A program made the position numbers and the translations under genes. 64,000 nucleotides of DNA from Flaccisagitta enflata (lineage: Eukaryota > Chaetognatha > Sagittoidea > Aphragmophora), in assembly GCA_965153355.1 (NCBI GenBank), contig OZ231127.1, positions 39,308,001 through 39,372,000 on the forward strand, written 5' to 3'. A model generated the notes under the pieces. That model searched no databases and was not told the DNA's origin. It worked only from the letters and a program-made list of their open reading frames with translations. Position 1 is the stretch's first letter. Each line of letters opens with the position of its first letter. Of the stretch, positions 34,937 to 47,794 are shown in pieces.

Positions 34937-35273
<337 letters not shown>

Positions 35274-35496
35274 GCTTCTCTACTCCTTTCTTTCATTTGT
35301 AATCATCATTTCAGCTGCTCTTTGACTTTCTAAAGCCATTCCTTTCTTTTAAACTCCAAGTTCATTCCATATTCTATACTCTTTCCCATCCAATCAGCCT
35401 CTCACCTATTTCACCGACTGCTTTCTGGCCTTCTACCATGCACAAATAGCACATGTGCGTGCGACTGCAGATGTTTGTTTGCGTGTATGCAGTCTA

Positions 35497-35787
35497 TGGA
35501 CAATTCGATTTTTGTAGATATTTCAGCAGTTTGGCATATCTCAACTCCTTGAGATCACTCATTCTGAGATATTTCAACCCATTGAGATATCTCATTCTGG
35601 CACATTTCAACGCATTAAGATCTCTCATTCAACTGAGATAAATCTTGGACATGAGAGATCTCAACATGTTGAAATGTGCTAAAATGAGAGATCTCAACGG
35701 GTTGAAATATCCCAGAATGAGTGATCTCAAAGGGTTAAGATATGCCAAACTGCTGACATATCTACAAATATGGAAATGTCCACTGAC
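35497..35787. mobile_element. Palindromic element, about 290 bp
   Basis: GTAGATATTTCAGCAGTTTG at the left and CAAACTGCTGACATATCTAC at the right. The arms contain about three related TTGAGAT.TCTCATTCTGG segments. The near-complete foldback is centred on about 35640. Confidence 0.75.
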
Positions 35788-36179
35788 TGTATGCGTGCAA
35801 CTAAGTCCCGTAGGCTATTTTCATTCATTCTGCATTTTATATCTATCCATCCTTGTCTCAAACTGTTTTGGAGAATATCATATCAGCTTGCAGCTTGCAG
35901 TGTTTTGACGCACCTAGAGAGGAAAACGCGTTTATTCGTCGTCTGTAACAATTATTATGGAAGGAAATAAACAAAAGAATTCTAAGAGGGCATACAGCCA
36001 CAGAAGATTGAGCCGAGCAGTCTTAAAAAACAAATAGATGGCACCTATACAGTTCATTCAAACAGTACCACGAGTTAGTGGTTTATTGCAGTTTGCCATG
36101 GCAATCTGTGCCCAATCGCCAAATAAGTGAATATCTGAGAGGAAAATTATGCAGGGCAAAATCACTGTGATGGTCTTGC

Positions 36180-36250
36180 CACAGCGGTCAATTACGATCG
36201 TGCCAGAGTAGTCAATTACGATCGTGCCAGAGTAGTCAATTACGATATGA
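36180..36250. repeat. 24-bp tandem repeat, three units
   Basis: GTCAATTACGATCGTGCCAG recurs at 36187, 36211 and 36235. Confidence 0.85.
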
Positions 36251-36817
36251 TTGAATCGGAGCCTCAGAGGAGTAAATCTTGTCAGGCAGAATGGGGATGG
36301 CACGACCACAGATGTTGTAGTCTCAAAATCTCACAATATATCTGGAGTTCAATGGTGGGATAAACACATTTTGAATAATAGCCAAACGAAATTAAAAATG
36401 TGACGCGAGGTCACAAATTCTCTTTGCGGACGGGTTGGCAGGGGCGTCCAACCCCCATCCATACCCCAATCCCCCCCCTCCTCAAAGACATGTTGGAAAA
36501 GTATCAAAAACGCTTGTTTTCCACTTTTTGGGTAGCGGCCCCTAAAGGGTCAATGACCCATGCTTTCACACATATGGGGATGGAGGAGGAGGAGGAGAAA
36601 ATTCCCATACGTGTGAAAGCATAGGTCATCAACCCCTTTTGGGCCGCTGCCCTGCTTTCCCTTCAACTTCAAGCACAACCTACTTAGGCAGGGCACGGGT
36701 AAATAGTCCGGAAAAAATTTCTAAGACGATACACATCTTTTGTTTCTTTCTGGTTTCCCTGCTTGGGCGAAGCTTTAATTCAAGTCGATTCGGGTTGAAA
36801 TATATAAGACCCAGCCC

Positions 36818-36910
36818 TCACCTAGCCCTAACGCTAGCCCTAACCCTAACCCTAACCCTAAAACCACCCCCCACCCCAACCTTAACCCTAACCCTACCCC
36901 TAACCCTAAA
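36818..36910. repeat. Interstitial telomeric repeat (CCCTAA)n
   Basis: CCCTAACCCTAACCCTAA with degenerate units on both sides (CGCTAGCCCTAA, ACCTTAACCC). Confidence 0.85.
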
Positions 36911-36969
36911 TAAAAAAGAACGCTTAGAAAGTCAGTAAAACAAAAGATATCACCGAATTCAAAAACAGT

Positions 36970-37113
36970 ACCAACAGTCCATCAGATCCCACCCTGATGG
37001 GAAAAAAACACCTAACACCACTTTATCCCACTCAACCCACCTACACAGTCCATCAAATCCCACCCTGATGGAAAAAAAAAACACCTAACGCCACTTTATC
37101 CCACTCAACCCAC
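36970..37113. repeat. 72-bp tandem duplication
   Basis: CAGTCCATCAGATCCCACCC..ACTTTATCCCACTCAACCCACC is present twice with few differences. A related inverse copy is at 30285. Confidence 0.8.
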
Positions 37114-37206
37114 CGGGTACCGCTGACCATCACATGCGACTATTGACTCTATCACTACCGATGCTCCGACGGACCAACGGGCGGAAAAAGCGTGCCGCAA
37201 TTAAAA

Positions 37207-38949
37207 ACTGAGCACAAGCAACTTCATTACATAAATGGACGAATGAACTTTATGACGGATGGACCGACCGACTGAAAACGGCTAAAAATTATTCAGACTT
37301 TTCTCATGCATGTCATAGATAATAGATTGCAAGAACAATTATCAAATGCCTCCTCGCAAAGTTGGTGTGTCCGACCGTCAGTCCGTTGGTCGGTTCATCC
37401 GTTACCTTCTAAAAACCGCAGTTTATGGCCCTTTTCTGCAGCGGCGATGTCACATATTAAACAAAAGACTCTGTAGGACGTTTTGAGACCCTTTTTCGAT
37501 GGTCCTTCAAGAATTCCGTCCTTCTTTCCCTCCATTCAACACAGACAGAGACACAGTCAGGACGCGTCGTTGCCAAATTGGGCTCGTGTTACACGCAGAG
37601 ACTTTATTTTACTTGAATAAACCATATGCAGTTACACCCCTCTATACCGGGACCAAGAGTAAAGAAAATCCGCCTGCAACGTACAAAGAATTTGGGTCCC
37701 CTCATGTTATTTCCTTTTATTTCTTATATTGGCAATAACAGAAATGCGCGTATAACTGAAAAGACTAATTATTCCCTTCACACCCATTATTGCGGGGTTC
37801 AACTGTTTTTAATGGGTAGTGAATTCAATTTTGTTCCCATGGTTTATTTTGACAGACAGAAATTGGCGAGAACCATAACAGAGTCATTCGGGGAGACATC
37901 GTTTAGCCCACGGAGCTCCTGTTTGAGGCGGTTTCTCTCACATCCGCAATCGCGTTTCTCTTCATGTTCCCGTTCCATTTATCATTTCACCACTATCAAC
38001 CAATATCAGCATCATTTCTCCTTTTCTTTTCTTTTCTTTTCTTTTCTTTTCTTTTAGCGACAATGGTTTGCCCTGGAGCCTAGTGTTCGTTCCTGCATCA
38101 TTTCTCCTTTTCTTTTCTTTTCTTTTCTTTTCTTTTCTTTTAGCGACAATGGTTTGCCCTGGAGCCTAGTGTTCGTTCCTGTCTGTGTTATTGACTTAGT
38201 TGGTAGGTAGCTGTACGCCTAGCTTTGAATCAGCCATACTAAAAGTCTTTTTGTCTGTGTATGTAAAATCTGTCAATCACTGCTCCTATCCACCCTCTCG
38301 CGTCAAGGTAGCTGATAAGTCAGCTATAAGTAGATACAAGTAGTTCTTGTTTGAGAGAGACTTACTGACAAAAAGACGTGTACGGATTTGTCGTTACAGA
38401 CTTTCTATTGATTGCTATATGGTAGATGTACGTCAATGGAAGAAAAAAGAAGAAAAATATGATACAAAAATGGAAGCACTTAGTATGAATTTGCCTATCG
38501 TTGCTGCATCCATGTTGGAATAGAAACCAAAATCAACAAATAAACAAAGTTCCAGTTGGATATCTCTTTGCCTTTGCTTTTATGGGCTTTCCTCCTCCCT
38601 TCCCCGACCGCCTGTTTGCCACTTTTTTTTTATTGCCGAGGGGATTTTCAACGCAAACAGATAACGATAAACTTTGATACACATATTTGAAACTGGTTCT
38701 CCAACGTATTGATAAATGTGTATGTTTGTCACTAACTTTGTGCCAATTGTTGCCATTTCCAGAGACACCATCTTCTTCTTCTTTCGCCAAGATCACGCCT
38801 TGTTTTCCCAGGGACAACATTTTCTCAGCGCTTGGTAGTTCTTTAGCCTTGAATTGAGTTCACTCGCTTAATGAAGCTAAGACAGCGGCCAGAGTTTGAG
38901 TGTCCGAGCTTTCTCACTTCAGATGAATGGGATTCATATGTTAGCTTTT
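37207..38949. other. No gene recognised; small HHE scraps and one duplication
   Basis: GGACCGACCGACTG (about 37259) and GTCAGTCCGTTGGTCGG (about 37376) are decayed HHE tracts. An 86-bp unit with (CTTTT)n, GCGACAATGGTTTGCCCTGG is repeated at about 38009 and 38096. No credible coding region. Confidence 0.5.
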
Positions 38950-39075
38950 TTTTGTCGCATGCTAAGCGACTCAATACATGTATAGGCGGGTATGTCCGAA
39001 GGTAGGTCCGTAGGTCCGTAGATGATGTGGTATTGGCCTAAATAGTGATAGAGCCCCTGCCCGCGTCATTGCCTG
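38950..39075 (+). mobile_element. HHE head, degenerate
   Basis: TTTGTCGCATGCTAAGCGAC, TCAATAC, GGTAGGTCCGTAGGTCCG, GCCCCTGCCCGCGTCATTGC. Confidence 0.5.
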
Positions 39076-39177
39076 TCTGCTTCGTCTTTGACATCACATA
39101 GCACAATGAGTATGACAACACTGATGATTACGCTTTGTTTTAAAAGCACCAAGGTATAAGCGCACACTAACTCAAAA

Positions 39178-39225
39178 CAGGGCACGGGTACCGCTGACCA
39201 TATGTGACCCTATTGGGCTAGCTAT
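39178..39225 (+). mobile_element. Solo GTA tail
   Basis: GGGCACGGGTACCGCTGACC, ATATGTGACCC. No array or inverted repeat is adjacent. Confidence 0.6.
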
Positions 39226-39490
39226 TTTGTTAAACAGTGCGTATGCGTTTGGCGCTGATATTCACTTATTCATTGGCCATTTATAAATTACAATTGACGG
39301 ATGGCGTCATGCAAAGATACAAATGCTGGACTTTTTACCACTCCATAGCTCGTCACTTGGTCATTTTACGTTCTATGTAAAAGGACTTCACCAAGGACTT
39401 CACTGCTAACTTCCAAGGACATGTATGCTAAATTCCTTTCCTCCATTTCTTTTTCTTTTTTCCTTTTCCTTTTCTTACAGATCCTTTGTA

Positions 39491-39923
39491 AGCAGCGGCC
39501 CCGAAGGGGTCCATGACCTATATTTTCACATAAATGGGAAATTTTCTCCTTCTTCTCCTTCTTCTCCTATGTCCTCCTTGTTCCAAATCCCAGCCTTAAG
39601 GCCCAATTCTCAGCTTTGAGGCACAACTCCCAGGCTCAAGGACCAGATTGCAGCCCCAAGGCCCAAATCCCAACCCCAAGGCCCAAATCATAACCCCAAG
39701 CTCAAAAACCCAGCCCACAGACCAATATCTCAGCCCCAAAGCCCATTCTCAGCCGAAAGGAGCAAATCCCAATCACTAGAAGGAGAAGGAGAAAGGGCCT
39801 CATACATGTGAAAGCATAGGTCATTGACCCCTTTGGAGCCGCTGTCCTGCTCTCTTCCTCCAGTTCAGTCACAACCTACTTAAGGGCATGGATACCGCTG
39901 ACCATCTAACGCTTTTGGGACTA
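39491..39923 (+). mobile_element. GTA element, decayed array
   Basis: AGCAGCGGCCCCGAAGGGGT, CCATGACCTATATTTTCACA, degenerate AAGGCCCAAATCCCAGCCCC units, inverse end AGCATAGGTCATTGACCCC..GCCGCTGTCC. Tail GGCATGGATACCGCTGACC, GGGACTA. Confidence 0.75.
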
Positions 39924-40097
39924 TTTCTCTTTGTCTTCAGTCGATATCTTGGCACTCCTTTTAATTCTTTTCCCGTTCTTCAAACTTGACTTTTCCATTT
40001 TCTTTCCCCTCTTTTGTCTTTTGTTCTTTCATCTTCTTGATCGCATTCAAGTCTTTCTTACTCTTTAGCCCTTACTTCTTCTAGCTTCTCCTTCTCT

Positions 40098-40323
40098 TTT
40101 TTAGTTGCGGACACGCAACTTTGTAAGAGGCTTTGTCTGTCCGTCCGTCATTCCGTCGGTCCGTAGAGGTGATCGAGTCGAAAAGTGGGAAAATGAGCGT
40201 ATTAGAAGCTCTTTGTGTATGTGTGTGTTGGAAGGTGGGTTGGGTGGGGCTTTGGGTGTGGATGGGGGTTAGCCGCCCCTACCCACCCGTCCGCAACGAT
40301 ATTGTGACCCCGCGTCACTGGTT
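40098..40323 (+). mobile_element. HHE, GTTGCGGAC subfamily, complete
   Basis: TTTTTAGTTGCGGACACGCA to GTGACCCCGCGTCACTGGTT, with every internal landmark (GATCGAGTCGAAAAGTGGG, TGTGTATGTGTGTG, GGGGTTAGCCGCCCC). Confidence 0.9.
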
Positions 40324-40473
40324 CTTCCTTACTTTTTTTTTCTTCTTTTATCTTTTTTTACTCACTAACTTTCTGCGTTCAGCGCGATTTCCTCTTCTTT
40401 ATCTTTGCATTTCTATCCTTTGTTATCCGAAGGAATTTCTCCCAGAACTTCTCTTTTCTCAGCCAGTTCTCTC

Positions 40474-40640
40474 TCTTTAGTCGCGGGCTCGCCAGTCGCC
40501 ACACTATGAGAGGCATTGTTTGTCCGTAACCCACGAGCAAAAACGCGTATGTGTATTTTTCTTGAGAAAAGCGTGAGGAAAGTGTTGTGCTTGTACGCTC
40601 CTGCCCATTCCTCTGCGGAGATATTGTAACTGTGCTACAA
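40474..40640 (+). mobile_element. HHE, decayed
   Basis: TTTAGTCGCGGGCTCGCCAG, ATGAGAGGCATTGTTTGTCC, GCTCCTGCCC, GCGGAGATATTGTAAC. No tetranucleotide tract is left. Confidence 0.5.
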
Positions 40641-40843
40641 ATCAAATTTTCGTTGCTTACTTTCTAACACATTTTCTGTTAAATGAAGCATCTAAACTTT
40701 CGGTACGTTTTATAAATCATTTGCCATGTTTTATAAATTATTCGCCATGTTTGTGTGTTTGGTCGTCTCTAGCTCTTGTCTCGGTTAGGATACCCGTCTT
40801 AGTGAGTCTATCTTTCTGTCCGTTAGTCAGTGTCTGGATCTGT

Positions 40844-40955
<112 letters not shown>

Positions 40956-41238
40956 CTCTCTCAAACTCGCTCCATTCCCTCTTCCCACTCGTCTCTTATT
41001 CTTCTCGCTCTCGAGATCGATATATCTCCCGTTTCCGGTTTTATATTCTCCAATGAACGCAAATCTACCCGGACCATTATCTCTAATTCGATTTCACCTC
41101 CCGAAAATGTCCATAGCCATAAATTCATCAGTGAAAGCCACTGTGGTCTGCCTCGAAAGAGATCTTTAGTTTTCCAGTTGGTTAGTCTCTCATTGTGCCC
41201 GCTTTTAGAGGCATCGACCCTTTTAGAGACCGGAGATG

Positions 41239-41461
41239 TTTTAGTCGCGTGCTGCGCTACTGTGCTTTCCACTTTGTCCGTCCGTCCGTCTATCCGTCCA
41301 TCCGCCACATTTTACTTTTTTTTTACTTTTACTTTGTCATGTCTTTGCGGTCTTTAGCCTCACCGCTCCTACCCAAATGCTCTAATGACCTACATACAAT
41401 ATGGCACCTGCGGACCTGCCCACCCGCACGCGACTGGGTTAGCCGTTTATCCGGCTTCATT
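41239..41461 (+). mobile_element. HHE, GTCGCG subfamily, complete
   Basis: TTTTAGTCGCGTGCTGCGCT, GTCC tract, GCTCCTACCCAAATGCTC, CACCCGCACGCGACT, GCCGTTTATCCGGC. The head hairpin has mutated on one side. Confidence 0.8.
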
Positions 41462-41974
41462 TAATCAGGGATATTTGCACATGGCAAAAACCTGCCTTCA
41501 GGCCCTGATATGTTAAAAGCGGTCCCACTTAAGTCCGATTGATGCAGGATGCTTTGGTTTCTGAGTTAGGTAGCTGTGGAGACCAAGAATGTTTTGTCAT
41601 TTTCACAGCTGAACTCTCAACATTCAGCTTGACATTCATCAAATTTAGTATTTCCCAGGAAGTAGTATTCTGTCAGATTCCTTCACTCTTCTTCCGCTGG
41701 CAACTGGCAAGCTACGGCCCTTACCAACAACCATCTTGTGCATTTTCTCCTCGTTGCTTTCCCTCAAATATGTTTCCCCCTACCCCGCCCCGCCCCCACC
41801 CCTCTTCCATCTCCATTTTGAGCCATTTCAACTGTCAAAGTGTCTCAATGCCGAGCTGCCTTTGGAAACGTGGTCGCCATACATTCTTGATCTATTTCTT
41901 TCGCTCAACAATCCGTTTATATCTCCATCATAGATCACACTCAGTTTTAACTCCCCCTTACTTATCTTTCAGCT
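41462..41974. other. No gene recognised
   Basis: Mixed sequence. A plus-strand open frame begins here but owes most of its length to the following microsatellite. No domain is visible in its first 150 residues. Confidence 0.45.
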
Positions 41975-42271
<297 letters not shown>

Positions 42272-42544
42272 ATTCCCAGATTCCCGCTGTTGCTGTATAC
42301 ATTTTTCAACAAAGCTGGCGAGCCTCTTGTCTAGTGTCTCTAAGTATAGCCCAAATTTTTGTTTCATCCTCAACATTTCCCCCATTCTCACTCCTTTATC
42401 TTGCGTTCTCTTTTCTCTTGTTTTCGTTTCTCTGTATCCTATTTGGCTTCCTCTTTTTTTTCCTCTTCTTGTCTTTTTTTTTTCAATCTGCTTCTTCTCA
42501 TTCATGTAAAAAAAAAGTGAGCAAGTCTAGAGCGAAGGTTGTTG

Positions 42545-42821
42545 AGTTAACGATTTCCTCTTAGCTTCTCGTCTTTCTCAATGTTCTTTCAGTCAAGCTT
42601 TTGTTGCCATTTTTATAGCGTTTTTTTTTCTCTGTCGAACGTTCCTCCTTAACTTTTCATTTATTCATGCATCGTTTTTTCCCTCTTCCTCGTTTTTGTT
42701 TGGATAGCGATTTTGAATGAAGGCAAAGCTATGTACTAGTTTCTTATCTATAACTCTTCACAGTCGCCTTGATTAGCTTTCAGCAAAAGAATGGCCCGCA
42801 CTCTGACCAGTGTACTTTTAC
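42545..42821. other. No gene recognised
   Basis: T-rich sequence, nothing identifiable. Confidence 0.4.
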
Positions 42822-43063
42822 AACCATAGCGTCAATAAAACTAGCCGTTTTTTCCGGTTCTTACTTTACTGTCTTCGCTGTCTTCGACATCTACCATAGC
42901 TTGAGACAAATCAATTAAAATTAGCGATGTCTGGAAAGCTCTTCGAAAGATCTTTCATTTGAGTCCTGTCTGGGATCTGTGGCTAAAACCGTTCAGAATA
43001 TAAAGCAGTTTGAAGCAGTTACATTGAATTTTGAAAACGGCCAGATTTATTGACGCTATGGTT
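42822..43063. mobile_element. Inverted-repeat MITE, 242 bp
   Basis: AACCATAGCGTCAATAAAAC, TAGCCGTTTT at the left is inverse to AAAACGGCCAGATTTATTGA, CGCTATGGTT at the right. No clear target duplication. Confidence 0.65.
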
Positions 43064-43499
43064 ACTTCAGTTATGTTCGCAGGATTTTCGGCAATTAGCG
43101 CCTCACCTTAATTGGCGTCCCTCTCTCCTCTCAACAGCGTAGACTAATGTAAAATAGTAAATTTAGAGATTTTTTGGTTGGTTTAATGTCATTGCTCATA
43201 TGGTGGATATTGATGAAACAAAACGCTTCATTTGGGAATCTCATGTGATGTTTTAATATACAAAAAACAGGAATTTTCATCACATTTGGCTGTGACTTCT
43301 TTAGCTATTAGGAATGACAGAAGGGAGAGAGAGAATTTATAGGAGAAGGAACAAAAAAGGAGTTAGGATACAATGAGACAGACGTCTAGACATCAATCCT
43401 GAACCACTAAGAAGGGGATAACCCCTGCCCTCCCCCCATCCACATCAAGGTGACGACGACAATGAGTCATTCCAACTTTTTCTTTTTTCGCATTTCTGC

Positions 43500-43616
43500 C
43501 AGCCAGCAGGCGTAACGGACGTACGGATGGATGAATGGATGGAAGGACGGATGGATAGACAGACGGAAGGACGGACAGACCCTCTTATAGAGATGCAAGA
43601 ACGCATCTAAAAATGG
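43500..43616 (-). mobile_element. HHE head, GATGC subfamily
   Basis: GGACGGACAGACC tract, CTCTTATAGAGATGCAAGAA, CGCATCTAAAAA. The head hairpin is AGATGC-GTTCTT-GCATCT, another paired variant. The distal end was not found. Confidence 0.7.
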
Positions 43617-43767
43617 CTGCCTGTTTTAGTCCATTGAGTTTTCTTTTTATGTACCCATGATCATGTAATAATTATCTGAAGTGAATGATTGGCTGACAGA
43701 AGGTAATCTCTACCATGTTTAGTTTGTGTACCATGTGTACTTGTGTAGCATTAAGAGCTCCAAAGGC

Positions 43768-44680
43768 CAGGCCTGAGCTAAATAGCATTTCTGTCGACTA
43801 TACAATACCAATACAATACATTCAAGTATTGGGACAATACAATACAATACCAATACAATACAATATCCATTAGAATTATATACAATACATCATCATAGCA
43901 TACAATACAATACAATATATATATATGATTTTAATAATAAGTAATAAGTAGTAATATATATCAAACTACTTATAATTAGATGATATACTAATAATTTAAA
44001 AAAAAATGTAATAATCTTAATCATCGTATAAATGTTTTGTTAAATAAAAAGAGCTGAAAGATTTTCATATTTTATTTCATTTTGATAAAAGTTTTTTTTC
44101 ATTTTTTTGTAATTTTGTCTTTATCCCTAGTACTTTTTTTTTTACACTTTTTGTTTGATTTTTTTGTCTAGATTTGATTCTCTTTTTTCTTTGTTTTTTA
44201 TCATCTTTCCCTGTCTCTTTCTCCCTCTGTCCTATAGATTCTTTATCATCTTCCTCTTCCTCCTCTTTATCCTCCCATCTTCTGACCACTGATTGTTTCT
44301 TTCATAGATTTTTATTCTTCTTCTTCTTCTTTGTCTATATTTCCAACCGACTTAATCTGTCATAAGTTTTTCTTTCTCTTCTTCTTTTCATCCCTCACCC
44401 ACTTTTATTCTCAGCAAATCCACCTTTTCTCCTTTTATCTTTCACCTTCTCCACTTCTTTTGTTCTCCCTCAAACCTAGGAATGCTTTTCCTCTTCCTCT
44501 TCATCTCCTTTAGTCTTTCTCTTATATATTTCACTTTCTTCAGATCAGTTTTTTTGTAATATTGTATAGTATTGTATTGTATTGGAAAAATAAAAAAATA
44601 AACTACATGTATTGGGAAAACCCAATACACAAGAATATTGTAAACCCAATACCAATACCCAATACAATAGCTCAGGCCTG
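43768..44680. mobile_element. hAT-like MITE, 13-bp TIR, 8-bp target duplication
   Basis: CAGGCCTGAGCTA at the left is exactly inverse to TAGCTCAGGCCTG at the right. CCAAAGGC lies at both outer sides (43760-43767, 44681-44688). Subterminal arms consist of CAATACAATAC / GTATTGTATTG repeats. The middle is T-rich without a transposase. Confidence 0.85.
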
Positions 44681-45055
44681 CCAAAGGCTCTTGTCCTTTA
44701 TATAGTGTGGAGTAGTAATGTTGTCCAACTTTCATATAACAGTGAGTTTAACCATCGGGGGATTGCTCGGTGTTGCTTTGGGTTGCCTCTGGCTCTGGGC
44801 TCTGGCTCGGGGTTTTGGGTTTTGTTGTTGTTACCAAAAATATCATTACCGTCTTGAAGTTTGTTTGTAATGAGGCATTGAAATCATTGTAAATGATATT
44901 GTTCGCATACAGCTATATATACAGCTTTCTGTAATTGGAAACGATGAGATTAAACCATAGGGGTTACTTGAGGTTGCTCGGGTTTGTCTTGGGTTTACTC
45001 GGAGTCATATCCTTCCTCAGATTACCCAAATGACAAATAACAAGGTATGTATTGA

Positions 45056-45977
45056 TTTTTAGTAGCGTGCACGCGATCTATAACCCTCAATGTCGGTCGG
45101 TCGGTCGGTCTGTCCGTCGGTCACTATTATCTTTTCTGGCGTTTTCAGGCGTCTTTTGCATTACTGCTCCTGCCCAAATAATCAAGTTAGCCTTTTTGGG
45201 CAGCGGCCCCGGAGGGGCAGATGACCTATGATTCCACACAGGGCGATTTTCTCCGGTTTCCGTTTTCCGTCCCCCCCCTTTGGCCTCTAATCAGACCCAT
45301 AGACCCCAATCAGGCCTCTTACACCACAAATCAGGCCTCTCAGACCCCAAATTGGGCCTCTCAGACACCAAAATCACGCCTCCAGACCCCAAATCATGCC
45401 TCTGAGACCCCAAATCAGGTCTCCCAGACCCAAATCAGACTTCTCAGACCCCAATTCAAGCCTCTTAGACCCCAATTCAAGCCTCTCATACTCCAATTCA
45501 AGCCCTTCAATCTCTATTTCAAGCCCTTCAGACCCAATTCATGCCTCTCAGAGCTCAAATAGGGCATCTCAGACCCCAAATCAGGTCTCTCAGATTCCAA
45601 ATCAGGCCTCTCAGACTGCAAATCTGGCCTCTAAGACCTCAACAAAAGCCTTCCAGACTCAAATTCAAGCCTCTCAGACCCCAATTCAAGCCTTTCAGAA
45701 TAACCTGAGGTCTCTAAGACCCTAAATCAGGCACCTCAGGCCTGCCAGACCTAAAATCAGGCCTTTCAGACCCAAGATTAGGCCTCTTAAAAATCGCCCT
45801 GTGTGGAATCATAGGTCATCTGCCCCTCCGGGGCCGCTGCCCCTCTCACCTTCACATCCCTACATAAACTAACTTAGGGGCATCGGGTACCGCTGACCAT
45901 GTAACGCTTTTGCGACTATTTATTATTGCCCCTGCCCACCTGCACGCCACTTCGGTAGCCGTGTATCCAGCCATGTT
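45056..45977 (+). mobile_element. HHE, GTCGCG-related, host of a GTA element
   Basis: TTTTTAGTAGCGTGCACGCG, ATCTATAACCC, GGTC tract, GCTCCTGCCCAAATAATC, then GTA. TTTATTATTGCCCCTGCCCA, CCTGCACGCCACTTCGG, GCCGTGTATCCAGCCATGTT close it. Confidence 0.8.
45198..45918 (+). mobile_element. GTA element with matching private TIR variants
   Basis: Left GGGCAGCGGCCCCGGAGGGG, CAGATGACCTATGATTCCAC, ACAGGGCGATTTT. Right AAAATCGCCCTGTGTGGAAT, CATAGGTCATCTGCCCCTCC, GGGGCCGCTGCCC. Both arms carry GGA for GAA and CAGATG for CCGATG. Array units are CAGGCCTCTCAGACCCCAAAT (21 bp). Tail CATCGGGTACCGCTGACCAT, GCGACTA. Confidence 0.9.
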
Positions 45978-46528
45978 TTGTTTTGTCATGTCTTGTCTGG
46001 TTCGATTAACCATCTTTCACATCTCTCTGCAGTCATAATTGAACATCCGAGACTTTTGTATACAGTTGTCTTTGCGACAGGAAACTAATGATTGCTCATT
46101 ATATGACATATGCACTTCCTGGACTCAAATGACAGTGACATAGGAGAATTCTAAGAACACTCGTTGCTTAGGTGAAACTTATATTGTCTTAGTCTTAGCC
46201 AGATTCGATTTTTTTTTCAAGGTCATTTTTTTCTTGATTGAAAACTAGAAAAGTTTGTCACTCCTTAGGCTGAGAAGAGAAAAAATTACTATACTAGAAT
46301 CCTTATTGGAAAACCCACTCAAACAAGTATTTCGACCAGCCAAAGCAAGAAAAGAAATTAATCAAAGGTAAATAAAACAATTAAAAGAGTGAGGTTCATT
46401 ATTTCAGATGAAAACTGGGGAATGTCCAAGGATACGGAACAAACATGTCGTGTCGCTCTCAATTTCCATTCTTTCCGTTAGCTAGAAACTGTCTCTCTTT
46501 TATATTCTTTTTCCCCTTCTTTCTGTCC
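45978..46528. other. No gene recognised
   Basis: AT-rich. Nothing identifiable. Confidence 0.45.
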
Positions 46529-46640
46529 TTTTAGTTGCGTACACGCGACTCTACAAGTACATGTCATGTAGGTATATAGGTATGAGTGTATGTCCGTTCG
46601 TCGTTCCGTCGGTCCATCTGTTGGTCTATGATATTTCAAA
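46529..46640 (+). mobile_element. HHE head fragment before a giant (CT)n
   Basis: TTTTTAGTTGCGTACACGCG, ACTCTACAAG, GTCC/GGTC tract. The distal half is absent and a CT run begins 40 bp later. Confidence 0.6.
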
Positions 46641-46678
46641 TTAGAGTCATTTTTAAGGTCATTTTAGGTTTTGATTAC

Positions 46679-47299
<621 letters not shown>

Positions 47300-47552
47300 C
47301 TTTCCGCATTTGACGGGATTTCCTCCTGTCCGTTTCCTCCCTAGATCCCTCTCTCGTGTCAGTCATTATCCTTCATTGCTACTTTATATCTTTCCTTTCG
47401 ATTTTCATTGCGGCTCTCACTCAAAAGACTCCCTTTTAAAGGAGGACGTAAACGATGGCCAAATAGGGTAGGGCAGCATCTTTTGGCTGTATTTTTAGTA
47501 ACGGTCAGGCTAGTTCTTTCTTTCCTGCTTTTGAATGGCATGGGAAAATTGA

Positions 47553-47579
47553 CAAAAAAAAAAAAAAAAAAAAAAAAAA
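47553..47579. repeat. (A)27 run
   Basis: Pure A, directly joined to a truncated GTA element. Confidence 0.9.
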
Positions 47580-47580
47580 T

Positions 47581-47722
47581 GTGAAAGGGGGAGAAAATTC
47601 TCTATATGTGAAAGCATAGATCATCGGCCCATTCTGGGCCGTTGCCCCTCTCACCATCCCAAACCCACATACACTAACTTAGGGGCAACGGGAACTGCTG
47701 ATCAAGTAACGCTTTTGCGACT
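47581..47722 (+). mobile_element. GTA element, 5'-truncated at poly-A
   Basis: Only the right side remains: ATGTGAAAGCATAGATCATC, GGCCGTTGCCCC, CCACATACACTAACTTAGGG, GCAACGGGAACTGCTGATC, GCTTTTGCGACT. Confidence 0.7.
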
Positions 47723-47794
47723 TTTTCTTCTTTTCTTTTTTTCTTTTTTAAAGTTTTTTTTTTCTTTCTTCTTTATCTTCATCCTCTTTTATTG

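Larger units (their letters stand above)
36530..37142 (+). mobile_element. GTA element with telomeric repeats as interior
   Basis: GGGTAGCGGCCCCTAAAGGG, AATGACCCATGCTTTCACA, then a short gap and the inverse end with CATAGGTCATCAACCCC, GCCGCTGCCC. No 20-bp array remains. Instead the right part contains CCCTAA repeats and a 72-bp duplication, then CGGGTACCGCTGACCATCAC, ATGCGACTA. Confidence 0.7.
36397..37206 (-). mobile_element. HHE, GTTGCGG type, host of a GTA element
   Basis: TGTGACGCGAGGTCACAAAT, TTTGCGGACGGGTTGGCAGG and the CCAACCCCCATCC spacer lead to CCACTTTTT, where the GTA starts. The head half resumes as TTGACTCTATCACTACCGAT with GTGCCGCAATTAAAAA. Uninterrupted copies read CCACTTTTTGACTCGATC. 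Confidence 0.75.

Noticed and set aside
47553-47579. Poly-A run as the tail of a retroposed transcript
   Set aside because: The adjacent GTA piece is in the wrong orientation for a 3' tail and no target duplication is visible. Truncation by a mononucleotide run is simpler.
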